From NCBI GenBank assembly GCA_903772945.1, contig CAICTM010001543.1:1-27235 (forward strand): 27,235 nucleotides of DNA. Reading direction: 5' to 3'. Source of the stretch: Seminavis robusta (lineage: Eukaryota; Bacillariophyta; Bacillariophyceae; Naviculales; Naviculaceae). The notes beneath the pieces were generated by a model that worked only from the letters and a program-made list of their open reading frames with translations, was not told the DNA's origin and did no database searches. Below are positions 26,402 to 27,235 of the stretch, piece after piece. The position numbers and the translations under genes were made by a program. Each line of letters begins with the position of its first letter. Within the stretch, counting starts at the first letter, position 1.

Positions 26402-27235
26402 TTAGCACGTTGAATCGTTGCTACTGTTGCGTGTGCGCTTCCACTGGATCATGTTGGGATTGGCCGTGTTGGCCGTGTTCACGACCATCCTTCCGTGCCA
26501 TGTTCGTGGCAAGACAAAGGGGGATCTGGGCTGCATTCTGGAATTCGCCTGCAGCTTTTCCCCCCATAAGATTCGATTGTCGTAGAGGATTTTGCCGATC
26601 GACACCCGAGGGAACTTTTCCTTGATATGATTCGGAGTCTCGTCGTCTTTGCAAAAGTATACGATTCGGTTCCGCTCCGCCACCCAGCGTCCACTGTAAT
26701 TTTCAATCCCATACTTTTTGAGTTCCTTGTGCAAATTCTTCGCTCGGGTAACGTTGGTGTTGGGACCGTACTTCATGCGGGCGGGTGACTTGGCGGAGGA
26801 TCGGGTGCTGCGGCTGGAAACGCTGCAGACCGATGCGGAGGATGATGATTTGCGATATAGCCATTGACTCTTTATTTCCTCTGTTTCTTGGAGTAGTTCC
26901 GCAATGGGAAATTCCTTTGCAATGGTGGATTCCTCATACTGGACACAGCGGCGGCCATCGGAGCTGCCAGCTCCAATGATTCGCACAGGGTAGTAATTGC
27001 CATCAAAGTGCGATACAAAGTACCGTTCATTGACCTCAAAGCTCTTAGGAGTCTCCTTGACTGCCTCCTGGGCGGGTGGTGGTTTGGTGGGTTCGTCTTG
27101 CTCTTGTGGATTGCTTTTTCCTCCCTCGAAATTGACCTTTTTGGGCCGCTTGGGTGGAGCATTCTCCTTGTCACTGTCATTGGTCTTGTTGTTGTTCAAT
27201 CGCTTGGATCGTCGTCTATTATTGTTCGTTTTGGT
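26402..27235 (-). CDS. Nuclear-type protein with Tudor-like and LysM-like regions (5' end beyond window)
   Basis: The frame is open to the right edge, so the start codon lies outside; 277 residues are present. The first visible part is basic and Asn-rich (TNNNRRRSKRLNNN). A KEN box (DKENAPP, about 27155-27172) and a basic cluster (PKRPKKV) follow, consistent with a cell-cycle-degraded nuclear protein. At about 26885-27028 a Tudor/Agenet-like small beta-barrel is suggested by RYFVSHFDGNYYPVRIIGAG and RRCVQYEES. A Ser-rich linker (SSSASVCSVSSRSTRSS) separates it from a C-terminal region (about 26507-26665), where YFCKDDETPNHI, ILYDNRI and LQANSRMQPRSPFVLP resemble the LysM-like ETP..I..+L..N..L blocks I recall in algal proteins. 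A role in binding methylated peptides is inference. Confidence 0.7.
   Translation of the reverse strand, partial: TKTNNNRRRSKRLNNNKTNDSDKENAPPKRPKKVNFEGGKSNPQEQDEPTKPPPAQEAVKETPKSFEVNERYFVSHFDGNYYPVRIIGAGSSDGRRCVQYEESTIAKEFPIAELLQETEEIKSQWLYRKSSSSASVCSVSSRSTRSSAKSPARMKYGPNTNVTRAKNLHKELKKYGIENYSGRWVAERNRIVYFCKDDETPNHIKEKFPRVSIGKILYDNRILWGEKLQANSRMQPRSPFVLPRTWHGRMVVNTANTANPNMIQWKRTRNSSNDSTC

Noticed and set aside
1..27235. tRNA or rRNA genes
   Set aside because: I looked for T-arm GGTTCGAATCC-type motifs and paired acceptor stems and found no convincing candidate; a tRNA scan would be decisive.

Overview
The window looks like nuclear DNA of a pennate diatom, probably a raphid species such as Seminavis robusta or a relative; this is inferred from gene families, not proven. 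The supporting signs are short GT-AG introns (about 90-130 nt), moderately dense genes on both strands, a membrane-anchored leucine-rich-repeat protein of the kind expanded in diatoms, secreted families I associate with diatoms, and transposon relics with diatom-type signatures.

Layout. Positions 1-2450 hold a decayed Ty3/gypsy-type retrotransposon on the minus strand (gag-like ORF, protease remnant, reverse-transcriptase remnant), followed by a repeat-rich tract to about 3350. A secreted EF-hand-like protein locus (3732-5061, +) faces a small secreted protein (5269-5781, -). A complete 2,034-bp Mutator-like (MULE) DNA transposon lies at 6150-8183. It has 44-45 bp terminal inverted repeats, probable 10-bp target-site duplications, a broken FAR1/MULE transposase and, in both arms, arrays of the palindrome CACTTAGGCTAAGTG. 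Next to it is a frameshifted C-terminal relic of a reverse-transcriptase element (about 8290-8925, -).

Positions 9288-11811 (-) encode a three-exon clostripain-family (C11) cysteine peptidase with a signal peptide and a GPI-anchor-like tail. It is divergent from prefoldin subunit 4 (12499-12988, +, two exons). Two paralogous membrane-anchored JmjC/cupin_8 proteins follow on the minus strand. The first (13094-14801) has four exons, one of them only 10 nt; the second (17687-19213) is intronless. Between them is a type II membrane protein with seven four-cysteine repeats (15389-16489, -). After 19.6 kb come a three-exon two-TM coiled-coil protein (19606-20655, +), an LRR membrane protein (21637-23421, +), a six-TM protein (24336-25208, +), an unresolved stretch with minus-strand coding potential (25209-26401), and the 3' part of a nuclear-type Tudor/LysM-like protein running off the right edge (26402-27235, -).

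The genes do not form one pathway. Most products are predicted to enter the secretory route or sit in membranes: a surface protease, LRR and Cys-repeat ectodomains, secreted EF-hand-like proteins and lumenal 2OG oxygenase-like enzymes. Prefoldin 4 and the Tudor protein are the intracellular exceptions. The most distinctive signals are the palindrome-array MULE, the 10-nt microexon with its intronless paralogue, and recurring GTACCGGTAC palindromes in intergenic DNA.
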